Source of the DNA: Bradyrhizobium glycinis
Lineage (GTDB): Bacteria > Pseudomonadota > Alphaproteobacteria > Rhizobiales > Xanthobacteraceae
Length of the DNA stretch: 64,000 nt
Assembly: GCF_016031655.1 (NCBI RefSeq)
Contig: NZ_JACCHQ010000033.1
Coordinates: forward strand, 17,961 to 81,960
Direction of reading: 5' to 3'
Part shown: positions 25,399-34,203 of the stretch, one piece after another
Layout of the letters: every line of letters begins with the position of its first letter
Position numbering within the stretch: position 1 is the first letter of the stretch
Translations under genes and position numbers: made by a program
Notes under the pieces: model-generated
The model's input: only the letters and a program-made list of their open reading frames with translations
Databases searched by the model: none
What the model was told of the DNA's origin: nothing

Positions 25399-25547
25399 GA
25401 TCACTGACCTCCAGACGGGCTTGGTCACGTCTTGGCCCTCCCTCCCGCCAAGTGCGCAATGCGTCGCATCACGATGACGCGCGAGGGAACCGAAGGTTCC
25501 GGAGAGACACAGGACAATGCGTCGCAACGCGTGCCGGCCGTGCCGTG

Positions 25548-26579
25548 TCACTCCGCCTTTTGCGGCATCACGAAGGTCTGGCCGGGATAGATCAAGTTCG
25601 GGTTGTGGATCTTGTCGCGGTTCGCTTTGAAGATCACCCCGTAACGGGAGCCGTCGCCATAAGCGAGCCGGCTGAGCGCCCACAGGCTGTCGCCGCGGGC
25701 GATGATCCGGCTGCCGCCAGCCTCGGCCGGCGCGGCGGTGAGCGCATCCGCCGGCGAGGCCGATGCAACCGCGGTGGCCGCCGGCGCATTCGCGAAAGCC
25801 TTCGGTTTTGGCCCGGGCTTCAGCGCGCCGATCGGCCGGGCCGCTTGCTTCTCAGGCACCGACGCCAGCCGCGGCGAGGCCGACGGCAGTGCGGCCACGA
25901 CATCCGATTTGTCCTCGGGCTTCTCGGCCGGCTTGGTTTCCTGCTTCGCAACCGGTGGGGTGCGCGCGGGCGACGGCGCCGCCGCGGCGATGGTGACCGG
26001 CATGGTCCGGCCGGATTCGGTGACCGTGCCATCCGGCGCCCTGGCCCGGAGCGTCAGGTCATACGAGCCGGCCGGCAGCTGCGGCGGGGTCATCACGAAT
26101 TGGCCCGAGGCGTCGGCGACCACGCTGTCGAGCGGCTTGCCGTCGCGCATCAGCTCGACCCTCGCACCCGGCGTGGCGCGGCCGGCAATCACCGCCGCCT
26201 CGCCGTGATCGTCGATGCGGGCGACGTCGAAACGGGGGCCGGTATCTGCAGCCGGTGCCGGCGGCTTGACCGGTACGAGATCGCCGAGCGCGGCCACCTG
26301 CTTCTGGGTCTCGGCCAGCGCGCCTGCCTTCGGCTCGGGTGCAGGCGGCGCGCTGCCGGCGAGCTTCGGCGGTTCCGGCTTCAGCTCTGGCTTGGACTCA
26401 GGTTTGGACTGGACCTTGGCTTCAAGCTTGGGTTCGACTTTGGCCTCCGGCTTGGCGGCGACGGTAACCTTCGTCCCATCAGGCAGCAGGCGGCGCAGCT
26501 CGGTCGGGCCGATCACCAGCGCGGTGCCGACCAGCGCGAGCAGACAGAAGGCAATGAAGGCCTTGGATGCGGTGATCAT
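25548..26579 (-). CDS. LysM-domain membrane-anchored protein
   Basis: 343 residues. An N-terminal membrane anchor (residues 8-26, FIAFCLLALVGTALVIGP) is followed by a Lys/Glu/Pro-rich linker, an Ig-like module around residues 110-190 (GRATPGARVELMRDGKPLDS, TLRARAPDG), a second variable linker and a C-terminal LysM domain (IIARGDSLWALSRLAYGDGS, NRDKIHNPNLIYPGQTFVMP). LysM binds peptidoglycan or other GlcNAc polymers, so the protein probably tethers the inner membrane to the wall or senses it. This layout is common in Bradyrhizobium-type genomes. The gene stands alone, about 150 bases before the CpxP/Spy-like start on the same strand. Confidence 0.88.
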   Translation of the reverse strand: MITASKAFIAFCLLALVGTALVIGPTELRRLLPDGTKVTVAAKPEAKVEPKLEAKVQSKPESKPELKPEPPKLAGSAPPAPEPKAGALAETQKQVAALGDLVPVKPPAPAADTGPRFDVARIDDHGEAAVIAGRATPGARVELMRDGKPLDSVVADASGQFVMTPPQLPAGSYDLTLRARAPDGTVTESGRTMPVTIAAAAPSPARTPPVAKQETKPAEKPEDKSDVVAALPSASPRLASVPEKQAARPIGALKPGPKPKAFANAPAATAVASASPADALTAAPAEAGGSRIIARGDSLWALSRLAYGDGSRYGVIFKANRDKIHNPNLIYPGQTFVMPQKAE

Positions 26580-26747
26580 TTGAAAAGGACCTTGGGTGGC
26601 AAATCAGCCGAGGCCGGCAAGGTGCGCCGATTTGGCTGCGGCAGCAAGACTGTCGATGGGATTAGACAGCGCCCGGGGTGAACCGGCGCCATGGCGCTGG
26701 CGTCCAACATCGCGGCCATAACGCAGCATGACGTCAGGGGACCTCTC

Positions 26748-27440
26748 GTGACCGTATTTTACCGTCCTGCCCCATGGCTGGCGCTGGTGCTGACGCTGGC
26801 CGCTTTACCCGCTTTGGCCGGCTCCGGCCCGCCGCCCGGCTTCACGCTGTCCGACGATGCCGATCTCGCCTTCACCTCGCCCGACGGCGCCATCAGGCTC
26901 GAGCAATACATGAAGGAGGGCGAGGATTTCGCCGTCAAGTGGCAGGTCTGGGCGCGACGCGGCGGGGAGATGCGAGAGCTGAAGCCCGAGCAGGGCTATC
27001 CGGCCGGCTTCCGTTTCACGGCGGACTCGCGATGGCTGGTGCGGATGCAGAAGACCGGCTCGGGCGAGCAGGACCTCTTTCTCTATCATTTCGAGAACGG
27101 CGCCTTCGTGAGCGCGACCAAGCAATCGCTCGGCGATCTCGCCTGGGCCTATTTCCACAGCCGGCCCGACACTGGGAAGATGAAGCTCGACTACCACATC
27201 TCGGCCAATCTGATGAAAGGCACCGAAAATGCGTATCGCTGGCTCGGCGTCGACTGGCCCAACAACCGCTATCTCCTGATCTCGCTTTCCGGCGAAATGG
27301 ACAAGCATCCGAAGAACGTCGCGGTGAAGGGACTGGCGGATTGGAGATGCCGCTATGACCTTAAGACCGGCAAGTTCGATGTGCCGAAGATGTTCGCCAA
27401 GGGCAACACGGAAGCCTTGAAGTGGGAAATCAAGCGGTGA
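26748..27440 (+). CDS. secreted protein of unknown function
   Basis: About 230 residues from GTG 26748, preceded by AGGGGA; ATG 26691 would add 19 residues and is an alternative. The N-terminus (WLALVLTLAALPALAGSG) is a signal peptide. The mature protein is beta-rich with motifs such as SDDADLAFTSPDGAIRLEQY, GFRFTADSRWLVRMQKTGSG and RWLGVDWPNNRYLLISLSGE. The pattern suggests propeller-like or WD-type strands, but the family is not recognised. It is divergent from the LysM gene and precedes the GGDEF-EAL gene by 137 bases on the same strand. Confidence 0.65.
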   Translation: MTVFYRPAPWLALVLTLAALPALAGSGPPPGFTLSDDADLAFTSPDGAIRLEQYMKEGEDFAVKWQVWARRGGEMRELKPEQGYPAGFRFTADSRWLVRMQKTGSGEQDLFLYHFENGAFVSATKQSLGDLAWAYFHSRPDTGKMKLDYHISANLMKGTENAYRWLGVDWPNNRYLLISLSGEMDKHPKNVAVKGLADWRCRYDLKTGKFDVPKMFAKGNTEALKWEIKR

Positions 27441-27577
27441 GGTCCTGCGGGCTCGCCGCGGTTTTCCGCGCGATGGAACCAACCCTCTGATTCCGTTCCG
27501 ATTCATATTTTCGTAACTGTCAATGGTAACGGGCTCTTGTCGGTTTTGCTGCATCTTGCATCCCACGGGAGGGCTGG

Positions 27578-30241
27578 ATGGGCGCATCGATCCGATGGAC
27601 CGCGCGAACACGCGCGTTGTTCCGCCGTTGGCGCGGGGCGCCGCTGACGTGGCTGATCGTCGGCGGCTTCGTGCTGATGCTGGCGACCGCCATTGGCACC
27701 GCGCTCACCGTCGACCGCTTCCGGCAAAACGCCATCGAGAGCGGCCGCGACAGCCTGGAAAACGCCGTCCGCATGCTCGCCCGGCATTTCGACCGTCAGT
27801 TCGAGGACTTTGCGGTGCTGCAGAAGAGCATCATCGCCGAGCTCGAGAGCCACGGCATCGAGTCCGCCGAAATCTTCCGCAGCGAGATGGGCACGCTCGC
27901 CGTGCACGAGGTGCTGCGCGCGAAAGCCAGCGGCTGGTCCGACGTCGCCGGTGCCAATGTGTTCGATTCCAGGGGCGTGCTGATCAACTCGTCGCGGCAA
28001 TGGCCGGTCGCCGATATCTCGATCGCCGATCGCGGCTATTTCAACCGTCTCAAGGACGATCCGGCCGCGCAAGAGGAAGTGGAGGTCGTGCCCGGCCGGC
28101 TCGGCAACGGACCGGCGATCGTGTTCGCGCGGCGCGTCTCCGGCCCGCACGGCGAGTTCCTCGGGCTGGTTTCGCGCGCGATCACGCCCGAGCAGCTCGA
28201 ATCCTTCTTCGCCTCGACCGGGCTCGGCGAGGATTCCTCGATCGCGATGCACCACCAGAACGGCCAGCTGCTTGCGCGCATTCCGCATGTCGAGGCGATG
28301 ATCGGGCAGAACTTCCGCAACGGCACGCCCGAGCAGATAGCGGTGTTCGAGCGCACCTTTGTTACCACCCAGCTCGCAAGCCCTATCGACGGCAAGGACC
28401 GCATCGTCGCCTCGCGCCTGCTCACCGGCGAGCCGCTGGTCGTGGTCGCGACCAAGTCGCTTGATGCGACGCTGGCGACTTGGCGAACGCAGACGAAATT
28501 CTTCGTCACCATTGCCGCACTGTCGATCGGCCTGTTGGTGCTCACGCTGTTTCTGATCTTCCGCCAGGTGACGCACCGCCTGTCGCTCGAGAAGCAGCGG
28601 CTCGACACCGCGATGAACACGATGACGCAGGGCCTGTTGATGTTCGATCAGGACGAGCGGCTGATCGTCTGCAACCGCCGCTACATCGACATGTACGGGC
28701 TCTCGACCGCTGTGGTGAAGCCCGGCGCCCACTTCCGCGACGTGATCCGGCACCGCCGGGACACCGGCTCGTTCGAGGGCGACGTCGAGGCCTATTGCGA
28801 CGACATCCTGAGCAATGTCGACCGCACCAAGAGCGCGATCGTCGAAACCGCCGACGGCCGCCTGATCGAGATCAAGAACCAGCCGGCCGCTGCCGGCGGC
28901 TGGCTCGCCACCCATGACGACGTCACCGAGCGCATCCGCGCCGACGAGCGCATCGCCCATCTGGCGCATTACGACGCGCTCACTGATCTGCCCAACCGCG
29001 TGCTGCTGCGCGGGCATCTGGAACGCCGCGTCGCCGAGCTCGCCCAGGGCAAGCCGTTCGCGATCCTCTATATCGACGTCGACGAGTTCAAGGGCGTCAA
29101 CGATTCGCTCGGACACGAGGTCGGCGACGAATTGCTGCGCCAAGTGGCGAACCGCCTGCGCGCCTGCGTCAGCGGCAACGACATGGTCGCGCGGCTGGGC
29201 GGCGACGAATTCGCCATCGTCAAGGCCGGCACCTCCGATCCGGCCGAACTGACGGCGCTTGCGGAAACCATCCTCAAAGCGTTGCACGCACCGGTGGATT
29301 GCAGGGGGCACGAGGTTCCGACCGATGTGAGCATCGGCATCGCGATCGCGCCCGACCATGGCGACAATCTCGACGATCTGTTCAAGCGCGCCGATCTGGC
29401 GATGTATGCGGCGAAGTCGGACGGCCGCCGCACCTTCCGTCTCTTCGTCCCCGAATACGATGCCAAGGTGCGCCAGCGCCGCCAGCTCGAGCTCGATCTG
29501 CGCCAGGCGCTCGCGCGCGGCGAGTTCGAGGTGCACTACCAGCCGCTGGTCGATCTCACCGCCAATGTCGTCACCGGCTGCGAGGCGTTGCTGCGCTGGC
29601 GCCATCCCGAGCGCGGCATGGTTTCGCCGGCGGAGTTCATCCCGGTCGCCGAAGACACCGGCCTGATCGGCGAGATCGGCGAATGGGTGCTGAAGCAGGC
29701 CTGCGTTGAGGCCGCCTCGTGGCCGGGACGGATTCACATCGCGGTCAACGTATCGCCGGTCCAGTTCCGCTCGCGCACGCTGGCGCTCAAGGTCGCCGCC
29801 GCGCTGGCGGAGTCCGGGCTCACGCCGGGGCGGCTCGAGCTCGAGATCACCGAGACGGTGCTGATCCGCGACGACGAGGAAGCACTGGCGATCCTGCAGC
29901 AGCTGCGCGAGCTCGGCGTGCGCATCGCGCTCGACGATTTCGGCACCGGCTATTCCTCGCTGAGCTATCTGCACCGCTTCCCGTTCGACAAGATCAAGAT
30001 CGATCGCAGCTTCATCAGCGACATCGGCGAGCCCGAGGATTCCTCGCCGATCGTGCAGGCCGTGGTGCACATGGCCGCCGCGCGCCACATGGCGACGACG
30101 GCCGAAGGCGTCGAGACCGAAGCCCAGCGCGAGGTGCTGCGCCAGCTCGGCTGCAGCCAGATGCAGGGCTGGCTGTTCAGCCCGGCGGTGCCGGCGGCGA
30201 AGCTGAAGCAGCTGCTGGCGGCGCAGGCGGTCGCGGCCTAG
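27578..30241 (+). CDS. c-di-GMP enzyme: sensor-PAS-GGDEF-EAL
   Basis: 887 residues from ATG 27578, shortly after a CGGGAGGG ribosome site. Order: TM1 (about 25-46), periplasmic dCACHE sensor (50-300), TM2 (about 307-330), PAS (345-440), GGDEF (455-620), EAL (630-875). The cyclase motif is intact (RLGGDEFAIV, about residue 540). The I-site position reads SGND five residues before GGDEF, so the arginine of RxxD is missing and product inhibition is unlikely. The EAL motif (CEALLRWRHPERG, about residue 668) and the loop DDFGTGYSSLSYL are intact, so phosphodiesterase activity is plausible. Such proteins switch c-di-GMP levels in response to a periplasmic ligand. Confidence 0.93.
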   Translation: MGASIRWTARTRALFRRWRGAPLTWLIVGGFVLMLATAIGTALTVDRFRQNAIESGRDSLENAVRMLARHFDRQFEDFAVLQKSIIAELESHGIESAEIFRSEMGTLAVHEVLRAKASGWSDVAGANVFDSRGVLINSSRQWPVADISIADRGYFNRLKDDPAAQEEVEVVPGRLGNGPAIVFARRVSGPHGEFLGLVSRAITPEQLESFFASTGLGEDSSIAMHHQNGQLLARIPHVEAMIGQNFRNGTPEQIAVFERTFVTTQLASPIDGKDRIVASRLLTGEPLVVVATKSLDATLATWRTQTKFFVTIAALSIGLLVLTLFLIFRQVTHRLSLEKQRLDTAMNTMTQGLLMFDQDERLIVCNRRYIDMYGLSTAVVKPGAHFRDVIRHRRDTGSFEGDVEAYCDDILSNVDRTKSAIVETADGRLIEIKNQPAAAGGWLATHDDVTERIRADERIAHLAHYDALTDLPNRVLLRGHLERRVAELAQGKPFAILYIDVDEFKGVNDSLGHEVGDELLRQVANRLRACVSGNDMVARLGGDEFAIVKAGTSDPAELTALAETILKALHAPVDCRGHEVPTDVSIGIAIAPDHGDNLDDLFKRADLAMYAAKSDGRRTFRLFVPEYDAKVRQRRQLELDLRQALARGEFEVHYQPLVDLTANVVTGCEALLRWRHPERGMVSPAEFIPVAEDTGLIGEIGEWVLKQACVEAASWPGRIHIAVNVSPVQFRSRTLALKVAAALAESGLTPGRLELEITETVLIRDDEEALAILQQLRELGVRIALDDFGTGYSSLSYLHRFPFDKIKIDRSFISDIGEPEDSSPIVQAVVHMAAARHMATTAEGVETEAQREVLRQLGCSQMQGWLFSPAVPAAKLKQLLAAQAVAA

Positions 30242-30555
30242 CGGGCGACGCCACGTCTGGCCCGGATGTCCGCTTCGAGGAAAGCGGCGTCGCTGAGTGT
30301 TTGGTTCGAGGTCGTGCGGCGATTTGACAATCAGCGACTGACAGCTATCAATTCATTGAATTCTGCGCACTTGGCTCGTCGAAGTGGTGAGCCGCCGATC
30401 CGCCTCATTTTCGGGACGCGGGCAAGAAACGCTCCAAATGCCGATGATTTGCCTCCATTGGCCGCCGTAACGAAGAGTCGCATCGAGTCCCCATCCAAGC
30501 GCAAACCACAGGCATTTCTGAACCGCTTAGCGCAATTTGAACCAGGGATTTCTGC
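30242..30555. other. 314-bp gap with no gene, likely promoter of the SAM-cyclase gene
   Basis: No convincing reading frame, RNA gene or repeat is seen. It is visibly less GC-rich than its surroundings. A possible sigma-70-like promoter lies at 30324-30351. The remainder would be a long 5' leader of about 200 bases. Confidence 0.5.
30324..30351 (+). promoter_or_regulatory. possible housekeeping promoter upstream of the SAM-cyclase-ATPase gene
   Basis: TTGACA (30324-30329) is a perfect -35 hexamer, followed after 16 bases by TATCAA (30346-30351), which matches four of six -10 positions. It lies about 200 bases upstream of the ATG at 30556. Recognised by eye only. Confidence 0.35.
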
Positions 30556-33500
30556 ATGCCGAATGATGAGTCGAGGGCGGGGACTGAGCGTCTGAGACAC
30601 TGGCTTGAAAGCGTTGGGCTCAGCCAATACACGGACCTCTTCATCCGCCGCCGCATCGAGCTCGACGTCCTGTCCCACCTGACCGAGTCGGATCTGGCAC
30701 AGATTGGACTGCCGCTCGGAGACCGCAAGCGGCTTCAGCGTGCAATAGCGTCCCTTTCCGGAATGGGCGCGCCAGCGACGGGCCACACATTGCCCGGTAC
30801 GGCAATCGTTGCGGAACGTCGCCAACTCACCACGATGTTCTGCGACATGGTCGATTCCACCGCGCTCTCCGCGCAGTTCGATCCCGAGGACCTGCGCGAC
30901 ATGATCGCGAGCTTTCGCGAAACTTGCGTGCGCGTGGTCAAACATTATGAAGGATTTGCCGCCCGCTTCGTCGGCGACGGCATCCTGGTCTATTTCGGCT
31001 ACCCGAAAGCGCATGAGGACGATGCCGAGCGAGCGGTGCGGGCTGGTCTCGAGATCGTGCGGACATTGTCGACCACGCCTGCGATCGAGCCGCTGGGTGC
31101 GCTTAGCCACGCGCCCGCCGTCCGGATCGGCATCGCGACGGGACTCGTGGTCGTGGGCGACTTGGTCGGCCAGGGCACCGAGGAGCGCGATTCCGCGGTC
31201 GGCGAGACCGTGAATCTGGCGGCGCGATTGCAGGGCCTGGCGCCGCCGAACGGAGTTGTCATCTCGTCGTCGACGCAGTCGCTGTTGAAGGGAAAGTTCG
31301 ACTATCGCAATCTCGGGGTCCATGCACTCAAGGGCATAGCCGGGAGAACACAGGCGTGGCATGTGGTTCGGCCGTCGCGCGTGGAGACCCGCTTTGCCGC
31401 GGCCATCGGCTCCCGGCTGACGCCACTCGTCAATCGCGACGATGAGATCTCGGTTCTGCTCGACCGCTGGGAACAGGCAAAGGCGGGCGACGGCCAGGTC
31501 GTGGTGCTGTTCGGGGAGCCGGGCATTGGCAAGTCGCGCATCGTCCAGGAAATCTTCGTGCGGATTGCGGGCGATCGGCACGGGCATGTCTCGTTCCAGT
31601 GTTCGCCCTACTACAGTTCGACGGCGTTCCATCCCTTCATCGAGCAGCTCAAATTTGCCCTCGGCCTCGACCGCGACGAGGCTTCGGCCTCGTCTCTGGC
31701 GAGTCTTGAGCGGACCGTTGCGGCCGCGCATGGCGATATCGAGCAGGTGACGCCGCTCTTTGCGGCACTGCTGTCGATTCCGACCGGAGCTCGCTATCCT
31801 CCGTTCGATCTGTCGCCGCAGCAGCAAAAGGACGCCATCGTCTCCGCCCTCATCAATCATCTCCTCGGCCTGGCGCGCGATCAGCCGCTGGTGATCGCCT
31901 TCGAGGACGCCCATTGGATTGATCCGACATCCCGGGAGGTCATCGATCTGCTGGTGGAGCGGGTGCAGAACACGCCCATTCTCGTCGTCATCACCTGCCG
32001 TTCCGAATTCAAGCCGAGCTGGAGCGCTCACTCTCACATCACGACGCTGGTGCTGAACAGGCTGAGCCGGCAGCAGCGGACGACCTTGGTCGAGCGGGTT
32101 GCCGGCAGCCGTAAAATGCCGAAGGAAGTCGTCGAGGACATCATCGTCAAGACCGACGGCGTGCCGCTGTTCGTCGAGGAGCTGACCAAAGCCGTTCTCG
32201 AAAGCGACCTTCTGACCGAGGAACGCGGAAACTATGTGCTCTCCGGTTCGTGGCGACAGCTGGCAATCCCGGCAACGCTGATGGATTCGCTGATGGCGCG
32301 CCTGGATCGGCTGGGCCCGCTCAAGAGGATCGCACAGATCGGTGCCACCATCGGCCGGCAGTTCTCCTACGAGATGCTGAACGCAGTCGCCTCCGTACCA
32401 GCCGACCAGATCGAGGCGGCGCTCGATCGCCTGGAGGAGGCAGGGTTGATCGTCCAGCTGGGCCATCCGCCGGATGCGCTCTACTCGTTCAAGCACGTGA
32501 TGATCCAGGATGCAGCGCATGCGAGCCTGTTGCGCAGCGAAAGGAGGCGGCTCCACGCGCGGATCGCGTCGGTGCTGACTCAGAACTATCCGGAAAAGAC
32601 CGAGCGCGAGCCGGAGCTTCTCGCCTATCATCTGACCGAATCCGACCAAAGCCAGCCGGCGGCAGATTCCTGGATCAAAGCCGGCAGGCACGCCGCAAGG
32701 TTGGGAGCCTACCTGGAAGCGATCGGCCATCTGCGCCGCGGACTGGCGGTCGTCCTGGGCAGTCCCGAGATGCCCGACCGCGATAGAATGGAGCTGGAGC
32801 TTCGCATTGCACTGGGTAACGCGCTGATCGCTGCCAAAGGTTACGGCACACAGGAGGTGGAAGACAATTTTGCCCGAGGCCTCGAGCTCGGACGGCAGCT
32901 CAATGATGAAGACAAGGTGCTAGCGGCGATAAGAGGGCTTTGGATGCACCACTTCATTCGGGCTGACCTGACCAAGGCGCACGGTCTGAGTGCCGCACTC
33001 CTGAAATTCGCCAGACAAGAACGTCCGAGCGCGTTGCTGTCGAAGCAGACCCTGTACCTCGTGGAAGCCCATAGGTCGACCGCGGCGACCATGCTTTACC
33101 GCGGACGATTTCTAGCGGCGCAACATCATCTTCGTCGCTCCATCCAACTCGATGATCCGGCTCTGCATCGCGGTTCGGCGGAAAGGCTCCTCAATCCAGG
33201 TGTCATGTCGACGTCGTACCTCGGATACCTGCTATGGTTCCTGGGGCAGCCCGACACCGCGCGGCAGCACAGCGAGCAGGCGATTTCCGATGCCGAGCAA
33301 ATGCGCCATCCTTTTACGCTGGCATTCGCGCAGGTGTTTGGCGCATACCTTTGTCAGCATCTGCGCGACGTCCCGGGCACCAGAGATTATGCCAGCCGCG
33401 CGATGACCATTTCATCGCAACACGGCTTTTTGCATTGGAAGCAACAGGCGGCCATTCTGCATGGATGGGCGCTGACTGAGCTCGGGGACATGGATGCAGG

Positions 33501-34002
33501 TCTGAGCGAGATGCGCGCGGGCGTCGAGGGTTATGAGGCGCAGGATTCCTGGCTCGCCAGTTGCTGGTTCAGATGCCTCCTCGCGCAAGGCTATGCGAGG
33601 GCCGGTCTGTCGGAAGCGGCCTTGCGCGCGCTCGATGGTGCCTTGGCGGTCGCGAAGAGGACGGGCGATCACTTCTATCTGGCGGAGATCTACCGCCTGC
33701 AAGGGGAGTCCATCCGGGCCCATGCCGGACCAGCGGCCGAGTCTGAGGAATTGTTCGTGCAGTCGCTGGAGGTCGCGCGCGGACAGAGTGCCCGCTCGTG
33801 GGAGCTGCGGACAGCCGTCAGCCTGGCCCGCCTCTGGCGAGATTCCGACAAGCATGAGCAGGCGGCCGAGCTGCTTGTGCCTGTCGTCGGCAGGCTCCGT
33901 GAAGGGCTCTTCACGCCGGACGTGAAAGAAGCCATCGCGCTCGCAAATGAGCTCCAACAAAAACGCTCGACGATAGAAACGTCCTCTCGGTCCGTTTCCT
34001 GA
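30556..34002 (+). CDS. SAM domain, class III nucleotide cyclase, AAA-type ATPase and TPR protein
   Basis: 1148 residues. An N-terminal SAM domain (residues 10-68, LRHWLESVGLSQYTDLFIRR) precedes a class III cyclase domain (88-270). Its metal-binding aspartates are present in TTMFCDMVDSTAL and FVGDGILVYFGYP, and AVGETVNLAARLQGL closes the active site. A P-loop ATPase follows: Walker A GEPGIGKS at about residue 320, Walker B-like LVIAFEDAHWIDP. Residues 680-1130 are TPR-like helical repeats. This adenylate cyclase-ATPase-TPR layout resembles STAND-type signalling proteins, where nucleotide-driven oligomerisation controls the effector. It is cytoplasmic, with no membrane segment. It has no operon partner; the next gene is convergent. 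Confidence 0.92.
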   Translation: MPNDESRAGTERLRHWLESVGLSQYTDLFIRRRIELDVLSHLTESDLAQIGLPLGDRKRLQRAIASLSGMGAPATGHTLPGTAIVAERRQLTTMFCDMVDSTALSAQFDPEDLRDMIASFRETCVRVVKHYEGFAARFVGDGILVYFGYPKAHEDDAERAVRAGLEIVRTLSTTPAIEPLGALSHAPAVRIGIATGLVVVGDLVGQGTEERDSAVGETVNLAARLQGLAPPNGVVISSSTQSLLKGKFDYRNLGVHALKGIAGRTQAWHVVRPSRVETRFAAAIGSRLTPLVNRDDEISVLLDRWEQAKAGDGQVVVLFGEPGIGKSRIVQEIFVRIAGDRHGHVSFQCSPYYSSTAFHPFIEQLKFALGLDRDEASASSLASLERTVAAAHGDIEQVTPLFAALLSIPTGARYPPFDLSPQQQKDAIVSALINHLLGLARDQPLVIAFEDAHWIDPTSREVIDLLVERVQNTPILVVITCRSEFKPSWSAHSHITTLVLNRLSRQQRTTLVERVAGSRKMPKEVVEDIIVKTDGVPLFVEELTKAVLESDLLTEERGNYVLSGSWRQLAIPATLMDSLMARLDRLGPLKRIAQIGATIGRQFSYEMLNAVASVPADQIEAALDRLEEAGLIVQLGHPPDALYSFKHVMIQDAAHASLLRSERRRLHARIASVLTQNYPEKTEREPELLAYHLTESDQSQPAADSWIKAGRHAARLGAYLEAIGHLRRGLAVVLGSPEMPDRDRMELELRIALGNALIAAKGYGTQEVEDNFARGLELGRQLNDEDKVLAAIRGLWMHHFIRADLTKAHGLSAALLKFARQERPSALLSKQTLYLVEAHRSTAATMLYRGRFLAAQHHLRRSIQLDDPALHRGSAERLLNPGVMSTSYLGYLLWFLGQPDTARQHSEQAISDAEQMRHPFTLAFAQVFGAYLCQHLRDVPGTRDYASRAMTISSQHGFLHWKQQAAILHGWALTELGDMDAGLSEMRAGVEGYEAQDSWLASCWFRCLLAQGYARAGLSEAALRALDGALAVAKRTGDHFYLAEIYRLQGESIRAHAGPAAESEELFVQSLEVARGQSARSWELRTAVSLARLWRDSDKHEQAAELLVPVVGRLREGLFTPDVKEAIALANELQQKRSTIETSSRSVS

Positions 34003-34203
34003 ACAGGCCAACAACTTAGCCACACCTCGCCGCGTTATCCAGCAGCAGCCGCGCGCCTGTTGCTCGGACCACAGGTAGCGCGACACCCGGGCTGCTGGCG
34101 GTGCAAGCGAAGCGAACGCGGCCGGCGGCTGCATCATGCCCATGCCAGTCGCCCCCTCCGGGAGGCAACCGCTTGCGCCGTGCAAGCTAGGCCCGGAGCA
34201 TGT

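Noticed and set aside
27503..30088. 861-residue open frame on the minus strand opposite the GGDEF-EAL gene
   Set aside because: Antisense shadow of a high-GC gene: the plus-strand protein has complete GGDEF and EAL motifs, while this frame shows no family pattern and is His/Arg/Asp-rich.
30331..32730. 799-residue open frame opposite the SAM-cyclase-ATPase gene
   Set aside because: Antisense shadow; the plus strand encodes recognisable SAM, cyclase and Walker motifs over the same bases.
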